This document shows, piece by piece, positions 1 to 8,435 of a stretch of DNA of 64,000 bases. The translations under genes were made by a program, and so were the position numbers. The stretch is taken from positions 62,001 to 126,000 of the forward strand of contig NZ_PYGJ01000010.1 in assembly GCF_003014475.1 (NCBI RefSeq). Direction: 5' to 3'. The notes beneath the pieces are model-generated. The model saw only the letters and a program-made list of their open reading frames with translations, had not been told where the DNA came from and did not search any database. The DNA is from Shimia abyssi. GTDB taxonomy: Bacteria > Pseudomonadota > Alphaproteobacteria > Rhodobacterales > Rhodobacteraceae. Position 1 is the first letter of the stretch, and each line of letters opens with the position of its first letter.

Positions 1-1
1 C

Positions 2-169
2 CATTTCATTCGTGCGCATCGCAGCTATCTGATCAACCCGGCCTATGTCACCGAATTCCGCCGCGCCAAGGATAGCGGCGTTTGCTTCTTTGATGGGGTT
101 GGCTCTTTGCCCAAAGTACCCGTCGCGCGCTCACGCTTAAACGAGGTGCGCGACCTGCTGGGTGTCTGA
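2..169 (+). CDS. C-terminal fragment of a LytTR-type DNA-binding regulator (cut by window edge)
   Basis: The open frame enters from the left edge and ends at TGA 167-169, giving the last 55 residues of a protein. It contains the HRSYLINPAYV segment followed by basic positions and a short C-terminal tail (RSRLNEVRDLL), which fits the end of a LytTR domain, where the conserved His-Arg-Ser-Tyr-Leu/Val-Asn turn precedes the last beta strands. LytTR proteins are transcription regulators, often attached to a receiver or membrane domain, but that part lies outside the window. It converges on the btuC gene 5 bp away. Family call moderately sure; ligand and targets unknown. Confidence 0.7.
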   Translation, partial: HFIRAHRSYLINPAYVTEFRRAKDSGVCFFDGVGSLPKVPVARSRLNEVRDLLGV

Positions 170-174
170 CCTGC

Positions 175-1239
175 TCACGCGCCACCCTGCCCCGATTTGC
201 GCCGCAAGAGCCAAACAAAAAAGCACCCGCCAACAAACCCGGTTACAATGCCAATCGGCATATCCTCTGGCGCCATCACCGTGCGCGCCACAATATCGGC
301 CCACAGCACAAACAGCCCGCCCAGAAAGGCCGACATCGGCACCACGCGGCGATAATCCCCCCCGGTGATCAGCCGCGCAATATGCGGCACCATCAGCCCG
401 ACAAACCCGATCATGCCCGAAAACGCCACCATCACCCCGGTGATCAACGCACCAATCACAAAAACCGACAACCGAAACCGCGCAACCCTCAGCCCAAGCG
501 TCGTCGCGGTTTCATCACCAATTGTCATTGCATTCAGGTCACCCGCCCGCAGGTAAAACCAGCCAAGGCACGGCACCAGCACAACCAGCGGGTACATCAG
601 ATGGGACCACTGCGCCAATCCCAACCCGCCCAGCATCCAGAATACAACCGTATGGATGGCCCGCGGATCCCCCATAAATATCAACATGTTGGCTCCGGCC
701 ATGATCACAAACGAAATCGCAACCCCTGTCAGCACCAACCGATCCGCGCTGGTGGCCGAGGCAAAGTTAGACATGCCCAGCACCAACAGCGTCGCCATCA
801 GCGCCCCGCCAAAGGCAAACAACGGCACCGTGAGCAGCCCAAGAAACAACCCGGTATGCAGCAACGCCAAAATGGCACCAAAAGCCCCGCCCGACGAAAT
901 CCCCAGCAAATGCGGATCGGCAAGCGGATTGCGCGTCACCGCCTGCAACGTGGCCCCCACGGCGGCCAACCCGGCCCCGACGATCACCGCCAATATCGCG
1001 CGGGGAAAACGGATATCCCACACGATGGCCGACTTGCCCCGCGACCACGTCACCTCGACTGAACCCGGCGCAATCTTGTCCAGCACAATGCCCCACACCG
1101 TCCCCGCCGGGACAGAAACCGCCCCAACGCAGACGGCCATTGTCACCGACGCCGCCAACAGCGCCACACCCACCAAGGTATAGCGTATCGCATGTCGCGG
1201 GCGGGGTGCGCCCGCGCTGTTTGCGGCGTTCAGCGGCAC
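175..1239 (-). CDS. btuC: Cobalamin ABC transporter, inner-membrane permease (FecCD/BtuC family)
   Basis: This is a very hydrophobic protein of about 354 residues with roughly ten membrane segments. The motif ATLQAVTRNPLADPHLLGISSGGAFGA is split here as ATLQAVTRNPLADP and LGISSGGAFGA and is diagnostic of the FecCD/BtuC permease family; VGLMVPHIAR near the C terminus is also typical. It would form the channel of a type II importer with the ATPase and binding protein just upstream. I use the GTG that shares one base with the btuF stop (TAGTG); a TTG 12 bp upstream is the other option. FecCD permeases carry iron-siderophores, haem or B12. B12 is preferred because the operon is headed by a cobalamin riboswitch. 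Confidence 0.85.
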   Translation of the reverse strand: MPLNAANSAGAPRPRHAIRYTLVGVALLAASVTMAVCVGAVSVPAGTVWGIVLDKIAPGSVEVTWSRGKSAIVWDIRFPRAILAVIVGAGLAAVGATLQAVTRNPLADPHLLGISSGGAFGAILALLHTGLFLGLLTVPLFAFGGALMATLLVLGMSNFASATSADRLVLTGVAISFVIMAGANMLIFMGDPRAIHTVVFWMLGGLGLAQWSHLMYPLVVLVPCLGWFYLRAGDLNAMTIGDETATTLGLRVARFRLSVFVIGALITGVMVAFSGMIGFVGLMVPHIARLITGGDYRRVVPMSAFLGGLFVLWADIVARTVMAPEDMPIGIVTGFVGGCFFVWLLRRKSGQGGA

Positions 1240-2174
1240 TACTGAGCCCAAAAGCTCTCGGCTAGCGTTTTGATCGCCGCAATATTGCGTGGCCCCGGTG
1301 TGGCCTCAACATATTCCAGCGTCACGAACCGGTCGTTCTTGACGGCATCAATATCGGCAAAAGCTGGGCTCGACATCATGAACGCCCGCTTTTCCTCAGC
1401 GGTGACATTGCCGTAATTCACGATCACGATCACCTCGGGATTGCGCTCGACCACTTTTTCCCACGTGATCGTGGCCCAGCTTTTTTCAAAGTCATCCAGA
1501 ATATTCTGCCCCCCGGCCGCCTCAATCAGCGCGGTTGGCATGGCGTAACGCCCCGCTGTAAACGGCGTGCTTTCACCGCTGTCATAGACAAACACCCGCA
1601 GCGGCGTGTCACCCGCGTCCAGCTCAGCCGTAAAAGCCGCCAACTCGGCCTTATACCCGTCCACCAGCGCCTGCGCCTTGTCCTCAACATCAAATATCCG
1701 ACCCAGATTCAGCAGGTCATTATACATGTCGTCCATACCGACCTTGGCCTTTTGACCAATGTGGATACAGCTCTCGGTCAGCTCGTAAACGTCAATCCCA
1801 AACGGCGCCAACGTCTGGGGCGTCACTTCGCCACCCACCTTCATGCCGTAATTCCAGCCCGCGAAAAAGAAATCCGCATCGGCCCCGATCAACACTTCTT
1901 TGCTGGGGTATTTGGACGACAACTCAGGAAGCGCCTCAACACCGGCCCGCATATCTTCATCCAGCGTTTTCCAGCCCGAAATGCCGGTATAGCCAACCAT
2001 ATGATCCGCCAACCCCAGAACAAGCATCATCTCTGTCAGGTTGACGTCATTGGAAATCGCCGCGCTTGGCACCTTGTCAAAGGTCACGTCCCGGTCACAG
2101 CTTTGCACCGTGGTTTCAGCCGCCAGCGCGCTCGCGCACAGGCTCAGCCCCGCAGCAATTGCGAGTTGTTTCAT
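1239..2174 (-). CDS. btuF: Cobalamin ABC transporter, periplasmic substrate-binding protein (BtuF/FepB-like)
   Basis: The protein has about 311 residues and a Sec signal peptide (MKQLAIAAGLSLCASALAAE) with a probable cleavage at ALA-A. The mature part has the two-lobed helical-backbone plan of cluster A-II binding proteins (Peripla_BP_2), for example LTEMMLVLGLADHMVGYTG and the late segment NPEVIVIVNYG. It would deliver the corrinoid to BtuC in the periplasm. I start at ATG 2174, which has GAGAGGA just upstream; an in-frame TTG 15 bp earlier gives a worse signal peptide. The gene follows btuD by 11 bp and abuts btuC. The substrate is inferred from the riboswitch; iron-siderophore binding is the alternative. 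Confidence 0.82.
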   Translation of the reverse strand: MKQLAIAAGLSLCASALAAETTVQSCDRDVTFDKVPSAAISNDVNLTEMMLVLGLADHMVGYTGISGWKTLDEDMRAGVEALPELSSKYPSKEVLIGADADFFFAGWNYGMKVGGEVTPQTLAPFGIDVYELTESCIHIGQKAKVGMDDMYNDLLNLGRIFDVEDKAQALVDGYKAELAAFTAELDAGDTPLRVFVYDSGESTPFTAGRYAMPTALIEAAGGQNILDDFEKSWATITWEKVVERNPEVIVIVNYGNVTAEEKRAFMMSSPAFADIDAVKNDRFVTLEYVEATPGPRNIAAIKTLAESFWAQ

Positions 2175-2185
2175 CTTGGGTCCTC

Positions 2186-2968
2186 TCAAGAGTTTCGTTG
2201 AAATGAAAAATGGCGTGATTGACTGCGGCTCAGCGTTTCCAACTGCGCCATCACATGAAATGCGCCCGACACCAGCGGCTCTGTCAGAACCTCTTCAGGC
2301 GGTCCAAAGGCACGACAATGGCCATTCTGCAGAACCAAAATGTCATCACAGAACGACGACGCAACGTTCAGGTCATGCAGCGACACAACCACGGTCATGC
2401 CCAGTTGCCGCACCAGCTCCAACAGCTCCAGCTGATGGTGGATGTCCAGATGATTGGTTGGCTCGTCCAGCACAATAACACGCGGGGCCTGTGCAACTGC
2501 ACGGGCCACCATTGCCCGTTGCCGCTCGCCTCCCGACAGCGTGCCAATGCTCCGGTCCGCCAGTCGCGTCAGGTCCGTGCGCTCCAGAACGTCCTCGACA
2601 ATCTCGCCACACCGGCGCCCCGGCGTGGAAAACCCCAGCCGATGCGGCAACCGACCCAGCGTCACCACGTCGCGCACCGTCAGCGCAAAATCGTTGCTCT
2701 GCTCCTGCAACACCGCCGCCACAGTACGCGCCGCCTCGCGCGGGGCCATCTGCCAGATGTCCTGACCATCAATCAGCACCCTCCCGCCGCTTGGCTTGTG
2801 ATAGCGATAAAGCGTTCGCAACAGCGTCGACTTACCCGCGCCATTCGGCCCGACAATGCCCAGAATGCGCCCCGCTTTGAGATGAAAACTCACCGGATGC
2901 AGGATCGGCTGACCATCTGTCCCGGCTTGCCAACTGACGTCTTTAACCTGTAACTCTGCCGCGCTCAT
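2186..2968 (-). CDS. btuD: Cobalamin ABC transporter, ATP-binding subunit (BtuD/FecE-like)
   Basis: This is a 260-residue ABC ATPase. Visible motifs are Walker A GPNGAGKST, the Q-loop AAVLQEQ, the signature LSGGERQRAMVARA, Walker B RVIVLDEPTNHLDI and the switch His in VVVSLHDLN. NHLDIHHQ after Walker B is characteristic of the siderophore/B12 branch (FecE, FhuC, BtuD). The start at ATG 2968 overlaps the stop of the DUF1636 gene (ATGA), implying translational coupling; the longer frame upstream lies inside that gene. It energises import through BtuC. Function is secure as an importer ATPase; the cobalamin assignment rests on the riboswitch. Confidence 0.87.
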   Translation of the reverse strand: MSAAELQVKDVSWQAGTDGQPILHPVSFHLKAGRILGIVGPNGAGKSTLLRTLYRYHKPSGGRVLIDGQDIWQMAPREAARTVAAVLQEQSNDFALTVRDVVTLGRLPHRLGFSTPGRRCGEIVEDVLERTDLTRLADRSIGTLSGGERQRAMVARAVAQAPRVIVLDEPTNHLDIHHQLELLELVRQLGMTVVVSLHDLNVASSFCDDILVLQNGHCRAFGPPEEVLTEPLVSGAFHVMAQLETLSRSQSRHFSFQRNS

Positions 2969-3372
2969 TGCACCGGCTCCTGCGATTTTTCCACCGCAAT
3001 GATGCTGGCCGGTACGCGTGCCAGCGTAGATTTCTTCAATTTGCCGGGTCGGTCCACGGATGTGCTCCACCCGTCATGCAGATAGGCGTAGTCCCGCGCG
3101 AATGTCACCAGATCGTCGATATCCGCCTCTGCATCAACATCGCCAAACAGATATGTCGCCTTACGCGAACCGTGATAGGCCACCGTACACGGGCGATCAC
3201 ACCCCGCCATACAGGCAACCCCCGAGATCTCGAAATCCTCGGGGATGGTATCGCGCGCCGCCTCAATCGCCTGTCGCAGCCGATCAATCAGCTCATACCC
3301 CGGCTTACAGGTTTCGCCCTTGTGTTTGCAGGATGTGCAGATCGTAATCTTGTGTGTTTTGGTCCGGTCCAT
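2965..3372 (-). CDS. DUF1636 family cysteine-rich protein heading the cobalamin operon
   Basis: This is a 135-residue soluble protein. The N terminus has CTSCKHKGETCKPG, and a second cluster CMAGCDRPC lies in the middle, so five to six cysteines could bind a metal or an Fe-S cluster in a thioredoxin-like ferredoxin fold. The family (DUF1636, putative metal-binding) has no proven role that I know of. It is the first gene after the cobalamin riboswitch and overlaps btuD by 4 bp, so it should be expressed when B12 is scarce. A role in cobalt or corrinoid handling is inferred from this position only. Start ATG 3372 has GGAGGG 5 nt upstream; an earlier in-frame start has none. Confidence 0.8.
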   Translation of the reverse strand: MDRTKTHKITICTSCKHKGETCKPGYELIDRLRQAIEAARDTIPEDFEISGVACMAGCDRPCTVAYHGSRKATYLFGDVDAEADIDDLVTFARDYAYLHDGWSTSVDRPGKLKKSTLARVPASIIAVEKSQEPVQ

Positions 3373-3487
3373 ATCGCCCTCCGCGCTGTCGCGGGGCGTT
3401 ACAAAAACCATTTATGTCAACGGCATAAGCCAATTCAACCACAATGGCCTCCTATCGGGACACCCCGCCCGGTTCGAGTTTCATTTG

Positions 3488-3690
3488 CGATGGCAGGTCT
3501 CCTGACTCGCGGGTCAAAACTCATCCGATCCTTCCCAGCCCACGTCTTGGGCCAGTGGTGTCATCGGGGTCGCTCGCCGCCTACAGTTGCGGGGGCAGTC
3601 ACGGACTTGGCCCAATGGGCCGCACCGTATTCCCTGTGTCAAAGCCTTGCGACTCTGAGCACCATCACAGCTACGGGTATCAGCGAAATC
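3488..3690 (-). ncRNA. Cobalamin (B12) riboswitch controlling the DUF1636-btuDFC operon
   Basis: Read on the minus strand, the leader shows the conserved order of the adenosylcobalamin riboswitch: AGGGAATACGGTGCGG (near 3621-3637), then CCAAGTCCGTGACTGCCCCC, the core GCAACTGTAGGCGGCGAGC, a variable arm, GGGAAGGAT, and finally GAGTCAGGAGACCTGCC near 3492-3507, about 120 bp before the first start codon. Binding of a corrinoid is known to shut off such operons. The outer boundaries are approximate; the conserved core is unmistakable. It covers most of the 490-bp gap between DUF1636 and the hydrolase gene. Confidence 0.93.
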
Positions 3691-3861
3691 TGATGCCGGT
3701 CAATCTCGAAAATGGCGCTTCGCACCATTCCTTCCGGCATAGCCCCGCCGATCGAGCGCCCGCAACCCATGCGAGAATGACGCAAGGTCAATAACCTGCT
3801 AAGGTCGAACTCATCCTGACCGCCTTGTATTCAACCATCCCAATTTCACCCGGAGCACACC

Positions 3862-4833
3862 ATGCTGTTCGTAACAAATCGTTTCCCTACCCAAAGCATT
3901 CGCACCCGTCGCGGGCGAAAATTTAATTTCGACCTGAAAAACAATGCCCCCAGCAACTCCATTTTCTTTTGCGAAAAAGGGAACGGTGACGATCACACCG
4001 AAATCGGTAGCCTCGATTTCCTCCAACGCCTCAAGGACAGCGACTACCGCCAGGTGATGATCTTTGTGCACGGCTTTAACAATTTGCCCGACTACATTTT
4101 CGAGATGGCCCAAGATCTCCAAACCTTGTGCGATGCCAAAAAGGACAAAGAGGTGCTGGTCGTGCCGCTGATCTGGCCTTGCGACAATGATCTGGGCATT
4201 GTCTCAGACTACTGGGACGATCAGAAATCCGCCGACCAAAGCAGCTACTCTTTTGCCCGCGTTCTGGAAAAATTCCTAGACTGGCGCAACTCGGATGCTA
4301 ATGACCCCGAGGTCGCGCCTTGTCTAAAACGCATCAACATGCTCGCACATTCAATGGGAAACCGTGTGTTGCGGCAAACCCTGTTCAACTGGAACAAATA
4401 TGACCTCGCCTCAGGCGTGCCCCTGATGTTTCGAAACACCTTTATGGTCGCGGCGGATGTCGTCAACGAAACCCTGCACCATGGCCATTCTGGCGAGCTG
4501 ATCTCGCACGCGTCGCGCAATGTCGTGGTTTACTATGCCTCCGACGATCTCGCCCTGCGCGCCAGCAAAGCCGCAAACCTTAAATCCAAGATCGCTTCAC
4601 GCCGCCTTGGACACACCGGCCCCGAAAACATCGGCCATACACCGCGCAACGTGTTTCAGGTCGATTGTGATGACGTAAACACCGCCTACGACACACCAAA
4701 GGGGCATAACTATTTCCGCTACGGCAAAGCCGCAGGCCAACCCGGTCTGGTCTTTGATCACATTTTCCAATGTATCCAAAGCGGGCGGGTCTTCCCAGAC
4801 GACCCTCATCAACGATCGATCATTTTGAAATAA
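3862..4833 (+). CDS. DUF900-type alpha/beta hydrolase
   Basis: The protein has 323 residues and no signal peptide. The MIFVHGFN strand-loop (about residue 66-73) gives the oxyanion-hole turn, and LAHSMGNR carries the nucleophile elbow with Ser164 (GxSxG-like, here HSMGN). A later His near the C terminus (GHNYF or DH segment) may complete the triad with an Asp such as that in YYASDDLAL. DUF900 proteins are serine esterase/lipase-like hydrolases of unknown substrate. A CGGAG sequence lies a few bases upstream of ATG 3862. The gene stands alone between the B12 riboswitch (divergent) and a convergent small membrane gene. The family is likely; the substrate cannot be told. Confidence 0.75.
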   Translation: MLFVTNRFPTQSIRTRRGRKFNFDLKNNAPSNSIFFCEKGNGDDHTEIGSLDFLQRLKDSDYRQVMIFVHGFNNLPDYIFEMAQDLQTLCDAKKDKEVLVVPLIWPCDNDLGIVSDYWDDQKSADQSSYSFARVLEKFLDWRNSDANDPEVAPCLKRINMLAHSMGNRVLRQTLFNWNKYDLASGVPLMFRNTFMVAADVVNETLHHGHSGELISHASRNVVVYYASDDLALRASKAANLKSKIASRRLGHTGPENIGHTPRNVFQVDCDDVNTAYDTPKGHNYFRYGKAAGQPGLVFDHIFQCIQSGRVFPDDPHQRSIILK

Positions 4834-4963
4834 ACTGCACCGGCGCAATGACCGGAACTACCATATTGGGTGCAAGGGAAATTGATCCCCCAATTCGCAA
4901 ACATAATAAATGCACACCACGCTCAAGGTCTGATCCTTCTCTCTTTTTCAGTTCGCTGGGAAT

Positions 4964-5353
4964 TCAAACCTGCACCGAAGCTGCGTTCGGCCCTGTGTCT
5001 CGAAACATGCCCCGCATCATCCGAACGCCGCCCCAGAAAAGAGAACCGATCTTCAAAAATTCAGCCGCGACATAGAACAGATGCAAAAAGCTCTCTTCGA
5101 CAGATTGGCCCGCGATGATCGCCAGCGTTCGATTGTCCAGCACCGGCAGAAGCCAAAGCCTTTGAAACCCGAACACACCAAAAGCAGCTATTAGCGGCAA
5201 ACAAGGTTTCTGCCGGGAAGACAGAAAAAGCGCTACAACCACCAGCGCACAAACCGCTTCGAAGACACCAATCCACATAAACTGCATGCGGCCAACGTCC
5301 AAGGCGACTGGCAAAGTCAAAGACGGGGCCATGAATTTGGCGGGAGCCGCCAC
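4964..5353 (-). CDS. Small integral membrane protein of unknown function
   Basis: The frame encodes up to 129 residues, with three or four hydrophobic stretches: MWIGVFEAVCALVVVALFL, LPLIAAFGVFGFQRLWLLPVL, the amphipathic ESFLHLFYVAAEFLKIGSLFWGG and a short basic tail. The composition looks protein-like and transmembrane, unlike the shadow frames around it. I do not recognise the family. The start is uncertain: GTG 5353 has no clear ribosome site, and ATG 5287 (MQFMWIGVFEA) is an equally good choice that begins directly with a membrane segment. It lies between the convergent hydrolase and the tRNA-Arg gene; about 130 bp to its right-hand end (4834-4963) holds nothing I can name. Confidence 0.5.
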   Translation of the reverse strand: MAAPAKFMAPSLTLPVALDVGRMQFMWIGVFEAVCALVVVALFLSSRQKPCLPLIAAFGVFGFQRLWLLPVLDNRTLAIIAGQSVEESFLHLFYVAAEFLKIGSLFWGGVRMMRGMFRDTGPNAASVQV

Positions 5354-5458
5354 TACGCTGGGCGTAGCCGTAAATAGCGATGGGTAAAAGCGATAATGGA
5401 ATAATAACCTGGTCCGTTTCTGGTGGCAGAACGGCGTGTCTCTTCACATCCGGGAAAT

Positions 5459-5535
5459 TGGCGCTCTGGGGAGGATTCGAACCCCCGACCCCCTGATTCG
5501 TAGTCAGGTACTCTATCCAGCTGAGCTACCAGAGC
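5459..5535 (-). tRNA. tRNA-Arg (anticodon ACG)
   Basis: On the minus strand the sequence folds as a full cloverleaf: acceptor GCTCTGG/CCAGAGC, D-arm GCTC...GAGT, anticodon stem CCTGA/TCAGG around the loop CTACGAA (anticodon ACG), T-arm with TTCGAAT, discriminator G and an encoded CCA end. A34 would be converted to inosine by TadA so that CGU, CGC and CGA are read. A promoter-like sequence lies 13 bp upstream. Confidence 0.95.
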
Positions 5536-5547
5536 GCGTTGAGGTGG

Positions 5548-5576
5548 GGTTTAGTTTGAACGCACGGGGCTTGCAA
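5548..5576 (-). promoter_or_regulatory. Probable sigma-70 promoter of the tRNA-Arg gene
   Basis: On the minus strand TTGCAA (5571-5576) and TAAACC (5548-5553) are separated by exactly 17 bp. A transcription start about 7 nt further would fall just before the tRNA 5' end at 5535. The spacing and position fit; no experimental support is implied. Confidence 0.55.
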
Positions 5577-5607
5577 GAGCAAAAAACAAGAAAATTTTTC
5601 CCCGCGT

Positions 5608-6996
5608 TCAAACCTGTGCCACGTCCCCTTTCGGAAGGCATATTTCAAAGCACGTTCCGCCCTCTCCGGTGCGTTCCAGCGTCACGCGGCCACCATGCCC
5701 GCGGATCAATTCAGCCGAAATCGCCAGTCCAAGTCCGGACCCACCCTTGCGAATCCCTCCTTGGAACGGTGTGAAAAGATGTTCCTGTGCTTTGGGTGGC
5801 AAACCCGGCCCGGTGTCATCCACGTGAATATACCACATGTCGTCATCTTCCTGACAGGAAACGGAAATTTCCCCCGGCTTGCCACTTGTCACAATCGCCT
5901 GCCGCGCATTGCGCACCAGGTTCGAGATCACCCGGTACAGCTGCTCAGGATCCGCCCGAACATTCAATCCTGCCGGAATATTTTCAGCAAAGCTCAGATC
6001 AAAGTCACCCACGGCAAGCCGCTCACTCTCGATTACATCCGACACGATATCAGCTAACGGCACACGCGTCAGCGAGGGGGGCGGTTCTTCTGCCTTCCCA
6101 AAGGCCAGCGTCGATTCGCACAGGTTCACCGCCCGCGTGATCGAATTCACCAGCTTGGGCGCCAACCGCGTGACCAGCGGGTCTTCACTCATCTCGATCC
6201 GGTCCGTGAACAGCTGCGCCGACGTCAGGATATTGCGTAGATCGTGGCTCACCTTGGCCACCGCCCCACCCAGCTGTGCCAACCTCTCCTTCTGCCGCAG
6301 CGATGCCGTCAGCTCGGTCTGAAGGCTCTGCAATGCTTCCTCCGCCTCACGCAGCTCGACCACGCTTGACGTCGGCTGAATGATGCGCCGCCCATCCTCA
6401 GGCGCAGCCGCATAAGACTGCATATAGCCCACCACACCCTTGATTGGGCGCACCAGAATGGCGCGCACCGCCAAGAACAACAGGAACGCTGTCACCACCG
6501 AAATCACCGCCGACAGGATCAGAATACGCACGCCGTAATCCAGCATCGAGGCGCGCAAATCCATCGTGTCCATCGTCACTTCGATCAACAACCCCGCCTC
6601 TCGTACCGGCGCGCCAATCACCCGGATCACCCGATCCTCATTGTCAAAAAGCTGCATCATCGCATCGCGGATCAGCTCAAACGCAGGGGCCTCACGCATG
6701 TCAAAGGTGGCATAGATCGGTTTCGGTATGGGCGAGCTCAGCATCAGCTGCCGGATCTCATCACGCCGCAGCACCACGTTATAAACGCCAGCGTTCGCCA
6801 ACAGTTCGGTTTCCAGCTCCGCATCGATCATATCATCCGCCAGCAATGCCAGAGATGCAATCTGCGCCCTCTCCAGCCGTGACAACAGGTAATCTTCGCG
6901 ATAGCGCGCGACAGAAGGCACAAAAATCAAAATCTCTGCCAGCATCACGAAGATGACAGTCAGGATCAAAAATCGGCCCGAAAGCGTGTTGAGCAT
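5608..6996 (-). CDS. Membrane sensor histidine kinase (orphan)
   Basis: The protein has 462 residues. A membrane segment near residues 8-27 and a second near 155-178 flank a periplasmic sensor domain of about 125 residues; a HAMP-like linker follows. The phospho-acceptor is His251 in KVSHDLRN, followed by the N box (NLVRNARQA), G1 (DDTGPGLP), F box (LFTPF) and G2 (GGSGLGLAI) of an HATPase_c domain. It would autophosphorylate in response to an unknown periplasmic signal. No response regulator lies next to it, so its partner is encoded elsewhere. It reads away from the reductase gene's stop side with a 20-bp gap, so it could share a transcript with the genes at 7.0-9.2 kb. Confidence 0.9.
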   Translation of the reverse strand: MLNTLSGRFLILTVIFVMLAEILIFVPSVARYREDYLLSRLERAQIASLALLADDMIDAELETELLANAGVYNVVLRRDEIRQLMLSSPIPKPIYATFDMREAPAFELIRDAMMQLFDNEDRVIRVIGAPVREAGLLIEVTMDTMDLRASMLDYGVRILILSAVISVVTAFLLFLAVRAILVRPIKGVVGYMQSYAAAPEDGRRIIQPTSSVVELREAEEALQSLQTELTASLRQKERLAQLGGAVAKVSHDLRNILTSAQLFTDRIEMSEDPLVTRLAPKLVNSITRAVNLCESTLAFGKAEEPPPSLTRVPLADIVSDVIESERLAVGDFDLSFAENIPAGLNVRADPEQLYRVISNLVRNARQAIVTSGKPGEISVSCQEDDDMWYIHVDDTGPGLPPKAQEHLFTPFQGGIRKGGSGLGLAISAELIRGHGGRVTLERTGEGGTCFEICLPKGDVAQV

Positions 6997-7016
6997 AATT
7001 ACGTGCCTGTTGGTTC

Positions 7017-8435
7017 CTATGGTAGCCAGCGCTGCACCAGTCCGACCACCTTTTTCACCTTAGGGTTATCAAATAGTTGCGGCGAGAAATAGGCCCCCGC
7101 CACACGCTTATTCACCTCACCCACCGTCGGATAAGGCGAGACCATTGCCGCCACAGCAGCCATCTTTAGCCTATTTGCAATCACCAGTGCCCACAGATTG
7201 ATCAATTCGCCCGCCTGCGGCCCAGCAATTGACACCCCAACCGGACGCCCCTTGACCACCATCGCCTTGATCAGCCCCTTGGCTTTTCGCTCGGCAATCA
7301 GACGGTCATTATGTGTAATCTCAAACCGGGCCACCGTCAGCTTGTCGCCATAAATCTCGCGCGCCTCGGCCTCAGTTGGTCCGATCTGCGCCAGTTCCGG
7401 ATCGGTATAGGTCGCATAAGGAATGTGATCCGTGCGTGCCTTGGCTGGCAACCCAAACAGCGCCGAGCGAATGATCACTCCGGCATGATAGCCTGCCACA
7501 TGGGTAAACTGTGCGCCCCCGGCCACGTCGCCAATCGCATAGACGCGTTTGTTTGTGGTCTTCAAGCTATCGTCCACTTTGATACCCGTCCGCGTCTGCG
7601 CAATGCCCGCCGCCTCAAGGTTCAGCCGATCCACATTTGCCTTTCGTCCCACCGCCATCAACAGATGCGTGCCGCTAAAGCTGCGCCCATCCTTTGTGGC
7701 GACTGTTATGTCACCACGTCCACCTGTAATCTCTGCCGCCAGCGCGTCTTCGGCGATCTCCACACCCTCGTCGCGCAGCTGGTCCAGCACAAATGCCGCA
7801 ATCTCCGGGTCATCACGTCCCAGCGCCTTGGCCCCTTCGATCACCGTCACCTGACAGCCTAGCCTCACATGTGCCTGCGCCATCTCTATGCCAATCGGAC
7901 CACCGCCGATAATCAACAGATGCTCGGGCTTTTCCTTAAGGTCAAACAAGGTCTCGTTGGTCAGCCACGGCACGTTGTCCAACCCCGGTATCGGCGGGAC
8001 CAGCGGGCTAGAGCCAGTCGCAATCACCACCCGGCGGGCTGTGATCCGATGCGCTCCGGCCTCCACCACGCGTTCGGAAACAAACGTGCCAAACGCGCGG
8101 ATCACCTGCACACCCAGCCCCTCGAACCGCTCCTGACTGTCCATTGGCTCAATCTGCGCAATCACATCCGCCACATGGTCTTTGGCCGCCGCATAATCCA
8201 CCGCTGGCGTCACATCTTTGACGCCATAGGCCGCCGCATGGGCCTGCCCATAGGCTGCCTTTCCGCTCGCAATCAGCGCCTTGGACGGCACACATCCCCA
8301 GTTGAGGCAATCGCCGCCCATTTCGTGCCCTTCCAACAGGACAACACTGGCACCCATCTGTACGGCACCCGCCGCAACCGAAAGGCCACCCGACCCGGCG
8401 CCAATGACCAACAGATCCGTCTTGATGTCTTCCAT
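7017..8435 (-). CDS. FAD-dependent pyridine nucleotide-disulfide oxidoreductase (MerA/Lpd-like)
   Basis: The protein has 472 residues. It shows the N-terminal FAD-binding GAGSGG motif, the redox-active pair Cys43-Cys48 in GGDCLNWGCVPSKA, the NAD(P)H-binding GGGPIGIEMA, the second FAD motif YAIGDVAGG and a C-terminal dimerisation domain. It lacks both the N-terminal heavy-metal-binding domain and the C-terminal vicinal cysteines of true mercuric reductase, so mercury reduction is unlikely. The start ATG 8435 overlaps the TVP38 stop (TGATG), so the two are translationally coupled. The pairing of this reductase type with a TVP38 protein is one I recall from other proteobacteria; the substrate is not established. 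Confidence 0.87.
   Translation of the reverse strand: MEDIKTDLLVIGAGSGGLSVAAGAVQMGASVVLLEGHEMGGDCLNWGCVPSKALIASGKAAYGQAHAAAYGVKDVTPAVDYAAAKDHVADVIAQIEPMDSQERFEGLGVQVIRAFGTFVSERVVEAGAHRITARRVVIATGSSPLVPPIPGLDNVPWLTNETLFDLKEKPEHLLIIGGGPIGIEMAQAHVRLGCQVTVIEGAKALGRDDPEIAAFVLDQLRDEGVEIAEDALAAEITGGRGDITVATKDGRSFSGTHLLMAVGRKANVDRLNLEAAGIAQTRTGIKVDDSLKTTNKRVYAIGDVAGGAQFTHVAGYHAGVIIRSALFGLPAKARTDHIPYATYTDPELAQIGPTEAEAREIYGDKLTVARFEITHNDRLIAERKAKGLIKAMVVKGRPVGVSIAGPQAGELINLWALVIANRLKMAAVAAMVSPYPTVGEVNKRVAGAYFSPQLFDNPKVKKVVGLVQRWLP

Noticed and set aside
382-1062. 226-residue plus-strand frame opposite btuC
   Set aside because: It is Pro/His/Arg/Gln-rich antisense translation of a permease gene with typical codon bias, not a protein.
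1239-2189. TTG start for the B12-binding protein
   Set aside because: It adds five residues that disrupt the signal peptide and covers the GAGAGGA ribosome site of the ATG.
5461-5537. tRNA boundaries two bases to the right using GCGCTCT/AGAGCGC as the acceptor
   Set aside because: That pairing leaves the T-arm and acceptor out of register; GCTCTGG/CCAGAGC gives a standard cloverleaf with an encoded CCA.
7017-8435. Mercuric reductase (merA)
   Set aside because: It lacks the N-terminal metal-binding domain and the C-terminal cysteine pair, and no mer genes are nearby.
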